From contig JAQWOW010000089.1 in NCBI GenBank assembly GCA_029245665.1, positions 1-7,783 of the forward strand: a stretch of 7,783 bases of DNA, read 5' to 3'. The position numbers and the translations under genes were made by a program. Below the pieces are notes generated by a model. It was given only the letters and a program-made list of their open reading frames with translations. It did no database searches and was not told the origin of the DNA. The DNA is from Polaribacter sp. (GTDB lineage Bacteria > Bacteroidota > Bacteroidia > Flavobacteriales > Flavobacteriaceae). Shown in pieces: positions 6,295 through 7,783 of the stretch (positions are counted from its first letter, which is position 1; every line of letters begins with the position of its first letter).

Positions 6295-6921
6295 CTAACC
6301 TTTTTTTATTTCAGAGAAGATATAATAAATTTCAGCAGCAATTTGCTGATTTGTCTTTAAATAAGTTTCATCTTGTAAATCTGTTTCATCAGAAGATTTA
6401 GGGTCTACAAAAGGCAAGTGAAACCTCAGTAATGCTTCAGGGATAAAAGGACAATTTGTGTCTGCATTATTACACGTAGTAATTGCAATAAAAGGATTCT
6501 TATTTTCTTCATTATCATATCGCTTAGAATACCCTAGGATAGATTTTGAGGTTCCTTTAAAAGAAATAATATATTTAGGGTTTTGATGAGAAAAATTTTC
6601 TAGGTTAAAAGAAAACCCAACCTGTTGCAGGGTCTTTACAGTATTTCTGAAAAATGCAGTTACTTCTGTTCCTCCCGAAAAACTATTGATATTTAAATCA
6701 AAGTAATTTGCTGCAAAAAAACCCCACACTTGACCTAACTGACTTCTTCTTGAATTGTGAGTGCAAATAAAATTTAAATTAACAACACCATCTTTCTTAT
6801 ATTTTTCTAAAATTCCATGAGATATTTTTTGCAATAATTTTTTTCTTTCATCACTTAATACAATTTTCGCATTGGCATTCTTAAAGAAATTTTCAGTAGA
6901 AATGGCTGAAGTCATCATCAT
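6295..6921 (-). CDS. ArsC/low-molecular-weight phosphatase-like protein with three redox-type cysteines
   Basis: A 208-residue protein of the low-molecular-weight tyrosine phosphatase/thioredoxin-coupled arsenate reductase fold. The P-loop is C53-THNSR-R59-SQ (CX5R-S), close to the CTGNSCRSQ loop of S. aureus ArsC. A second segment, TTCNNADTNCP, puts C150 and C157 seven residues apart, as Cys82 and Cys89 are in S. aureus ArsC. D173-P174 matches the general-acid Asp-Pro. Thus all three cysteines of the arsenate reductase relay are present. The protein is longer than ArsC (about 130 residues): it has about 48 residues before the loop and a C-terminal helix. No arsR, arsenite pump or other ars gene is nearby. 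Alternative names are protein-tyrosine phosphatase or generic LMWP family. Three consecutive ATGs (6921, 6918, 6915) leave the exact start open. It is a single gene with its own promoter. Confidence 0.87.
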   Translation of the reverse strand: MMMTSAISTENFFKNANAKIVLSDERKKLLQKISHGILEKYKKDGVVNLNFICTHNSRRSQLGQVWGFFAANYFDLNINSFSGGTEVTAFFRNTVKTLQQVGFSFNLENFSHQNPKYIISFKGTSKSILGYSKRYDNEENKNPFIAITTCNNADTNCPFIPEALLRFHLPFVDPKSSDETDLQDETYLKTNQQIAAEIYYIFSEIKKG

Positions 6922-6926
6922 CTTGT

Positions 6927-6934
6927 TATTTTTG
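6927..6934 (+). promoter_or_regulatory. -7 promoter element for the Smr gene
   Basis: TATTTTTG is an exact TAnnTTTG match, giving a predicted start near 6941 and a leader of about 45 nt before ATG 6986. No clear -33 element is found. It lies 3 bp from the opposing -7 element of the ArsC-like gene. Confidence 0.4.
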
Positions 6935-6937
6935 CAG

Positions 6938-6968
6938 CAAAGATAGTAAGTTCAAAACTTAAAACAAA
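6938..6968 (-). promoter_or_regulatory. -33/-7 promoter of the ArsC-like gene
   Basis: On the minus strand a TTTG (6968-6965) is followed after 19 bp by TATCTTTG (6945-6938). This matches both parts and the spacing of the Bacteroidota promoter (TTG, 17-23 bp, TAnnTTTG). Transcription should start near 6932, about 11 nt before the ATG at 6921. It is the best promoter in the window. Confidence 0.62.
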
Positions 6969-6973
6969 TTAAC

Positions 6974-6979
6974 AGAAGG
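6974..6979 (+). promoter_or_regulatory. Shine-Dalgarno-like site of the Smr gene
   Basis: AGAAGG lies 6 bp before ATG 6986. It is the only clear SD-like sequence before a start in this window, where most starts lack one, and it supports 6986 as the start. Confidence 0.5.
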
Positions 6980-6985
6980 TTAACA

Positions 6986-7531
6986 ATGTGTATAGAAATT
7001 GGTCATAAAGTAGCGGTTTTAGATGATATTTTAAAAGGTAAAGTCATCAATATTATAGGTGATGAAGTAACAATAGAAACTACTGATGGAATGATTTTTA
7101 ATTTCAACTCTTCAGAATTGGTGCATATTGAAATTGAACAACATGAATTGTCTAAATTTAGCGATATTAACAATTCTCTTTTAAAAGATAAACTTTCTCA
7201 AAATCCTCCAAAGAAAAGCCTATTTAAAAAAAATAAAAAAGAAGTTGTTTTTGAAGTTGATTTACATATTAATAAACTTACAAAATCTATCAAAAACATG
7301 GATAATTATGACATGTTACATCTTCAACTCGATACAGCTAAAAATAAAATTGAGTTTGCTATTTCTAAAAAAATTTCTAAAATTGTTTTTATTCATGGAA
7401 TAGGAGAAGGGGTTTTAAAATCTGAACTTCATAGATTGCTAAAAAAATATCCAATAAAATTTTATGATGCTTCCTATAAAAAATATGGTTTGGGAGCTAC
7501 TGAAGTTTATGTTTTTCAGAATTCTAATTAA
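6986..7531 (+). CDS. Smr/MutS2-type domain protein
   Basis: A 181-residue protein with a C-terminal Smr domain, the fold also found at the end of MutS2 and known for nucleic-acid binding or endonuclease activity. The signature motifs are VDLH (91-94, the LDxH position) and HGIG (137-140, HGxG), followed by EGVLKSELHRLL and the TEVYVF end strand. The first 50 or so residues (GHKVAVLDDILKGKVINI...) look like a small beta-barrel of the KOW/SH3 type. Residues about 65-88 form a Lys-rich linker. This architecture resembles the DUF2027/Smr proteins of Bacteroidota. It is probably cytoplasmic. The start is supported by an AGAAGG site. The cysteine desulfurase gene follows after 15 bp and may be cotranscribed. 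The substrate (DNA, mRNA or ribosome) is unknown. Confidence 0.9.
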   Translation: MCIEIGHKVAVLDDILKGKVINIIGDEVTIETTDGMIFNFNSSELVHIEIEQHELSKFSDINNSLLKDKLSQNPPKKSLFKKNKKEVVFEVDLHINKLTKSIKNMDNYDMLHLQLDTAKNKIEFAISKKISKIVFIHGIGEGVLKSELHRLLKKYPIKFYDASYKKYGLGATEVYVFQNSN

Positions 7532-7534
7532 TTG

Positions 7535-7542
7535 TATTTTTG
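7535..7542 (+). promoter_or_regulatory. possible -7 element before the cysteine desulfurase gene
   Basis: TATTTTTG matches TAnnTTTG exactly but ends only 4 bp before ATG 7547, so use would give a leaderless mRNA. No -33 element is visible. The gene could instead be read from the Smr promoter. Confidence 0.3.
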
Positions 7543-7546
7543 CCTT

Positions 7547-7783
7547 ATGAATACTTTCTATCTAGACAATGCAGCGACGACTCAAATTGATGAGCAGGTA
7601 ATAGAAGTTATACATTCCTCGATGAGGAATAATTATGGAAACCCTTCATCAGTTCATCAATTTGGAAGAAAAGCAAAATCAGCAATTGAAACTGCAAGAA
7701 AAAATATAGCAAAACATTTAAATGTATCTGCAAGTGAAATTATTTTTACAGCTGGAGGAACAGAAGCTGATAATTTAATTTTA
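7547..7783 (+). CDS. cysteine desulfurase, NifS/IscS-like (partial, cut by window end)
   Basis: Only the first 79 residues lie in the window; the frame is open to the edge. The protein begins MNTFYLDNAATTQID, the classic YLDNAATT start of class V PLP-dependent cysteine desulfurases. It continues with YGNPSSVHQFGRKA (30-43) and IIFTAGGTEADNLIL (65-79), the last containing the TxGGTEADN motif that binds the PLP phosphate. Such enzymes convert cysteine to alanine and pass persulfide sulfur to Fe-S cluster assembly or tRNA thiolation. The PLP lysine and the active-site cysteine loop are outside the window, so the NifS versus IscS subgroup cannot be decided. The ATG at 7547 lies 15 bp after the Smr stop without a Shine-Dalgarno sequence. 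Confidence 0.94.
   Translation, partial: MNTFYLDNAATTQIDEQVIEVIHSSMRNNYGNPSSVHQFGRKAKSAIETARKNIAKHLNVSASEIIFTAGGTEADNLIL

Noticed and set aside
6275..6312. Possible bidirectional terminator (A-rich then T7) around the PPK2/ArsC-like stops
   Set aside because: The A-rich and T-rich arms could pair partly, but the stem is almost without G-C pairs and imperfect; such matches are frequent in AT-rich DNA.
1..7783. Mobile elements, CRISPR arrays, tRNA/rRNA genes, riboswitches, phage or toxin-antitoxin genes
   Set aside because: Both strands were read; the gaps are too short and no diagnostic sequences, terminal repeats or regular spacer repeats were seen.

Overview
The window is an ordinary, gene-dense stretch of chromosome from a member of the Bacteroidota, most likely a flavobacterium. 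It is strongly AT-rich and codons end mostly in A or T. Most starts lack a Shine-Dalgarno sequence, and several intergenic gaps carry the Bacteroidota -7 promoter motif TAnnTTTG. The family mix (DUF3822 next to rsmD, a small Smr protein, tandem class I PPK2 kinases, an LpxR-type outer-membrane protein) also fits. There are no tRNA or rRNA genes, insertion sequences, CRISPR arrays or phage genes. No intergenic gap exceeds about 105 bp.

Layout from left to right. (1) A leftward operon (2079 to 7) holds a two-helix membrane protein with a pilin-like segment, then a DUF3822 protein, then the 16S rRNA methyltransferase RsmD. The genes overlap by 32 bp and by an ATGA junction. (2) A rightward RecD/Pif1-type SF1 helicase (2183-3607) diverges from that operon. 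(3) A leftward LpxR-like lipid A deacylase (4554-3604) converges on the helicase, and the two stop codons overlap in TTAA. (4) A rightward pair of class I polyphosphate kinase 2 genes (4649-5497 and 5514-6293) follows; these are clear paralogues. (5) A leftward ArsC/low-molecular-weight phosphatase-like protein (6921-6295) has the full three-cysteine arsenate reductase pattern, and its stop codon is one base from that of the second kinase. (6) A rightward Smr-domain protein (6986-7531) diverges from the ArsC-like gene. It is followed by the start of a NifS/IscS-like cysteine desulfurase (7547 to beyond the window edge).

The genes do not form one pathway. They fall into local units: rRNA modification plus two poorly understood proteins, DNA helicase, envelope lipid modification, polyphosphate-driven nucleotide phosphorylation, thiol/phosphatase chemistry, and Smr plus sulfur transfer. 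No clearly new multi-gene system is evident. The best leads are the pseudopilin-like/DUF3822 pair, the divergence of the second PPK2 lid, the three-cysteine ArsC-like protein without an ars operon, and two face-to-face promoters at 6927-6945.
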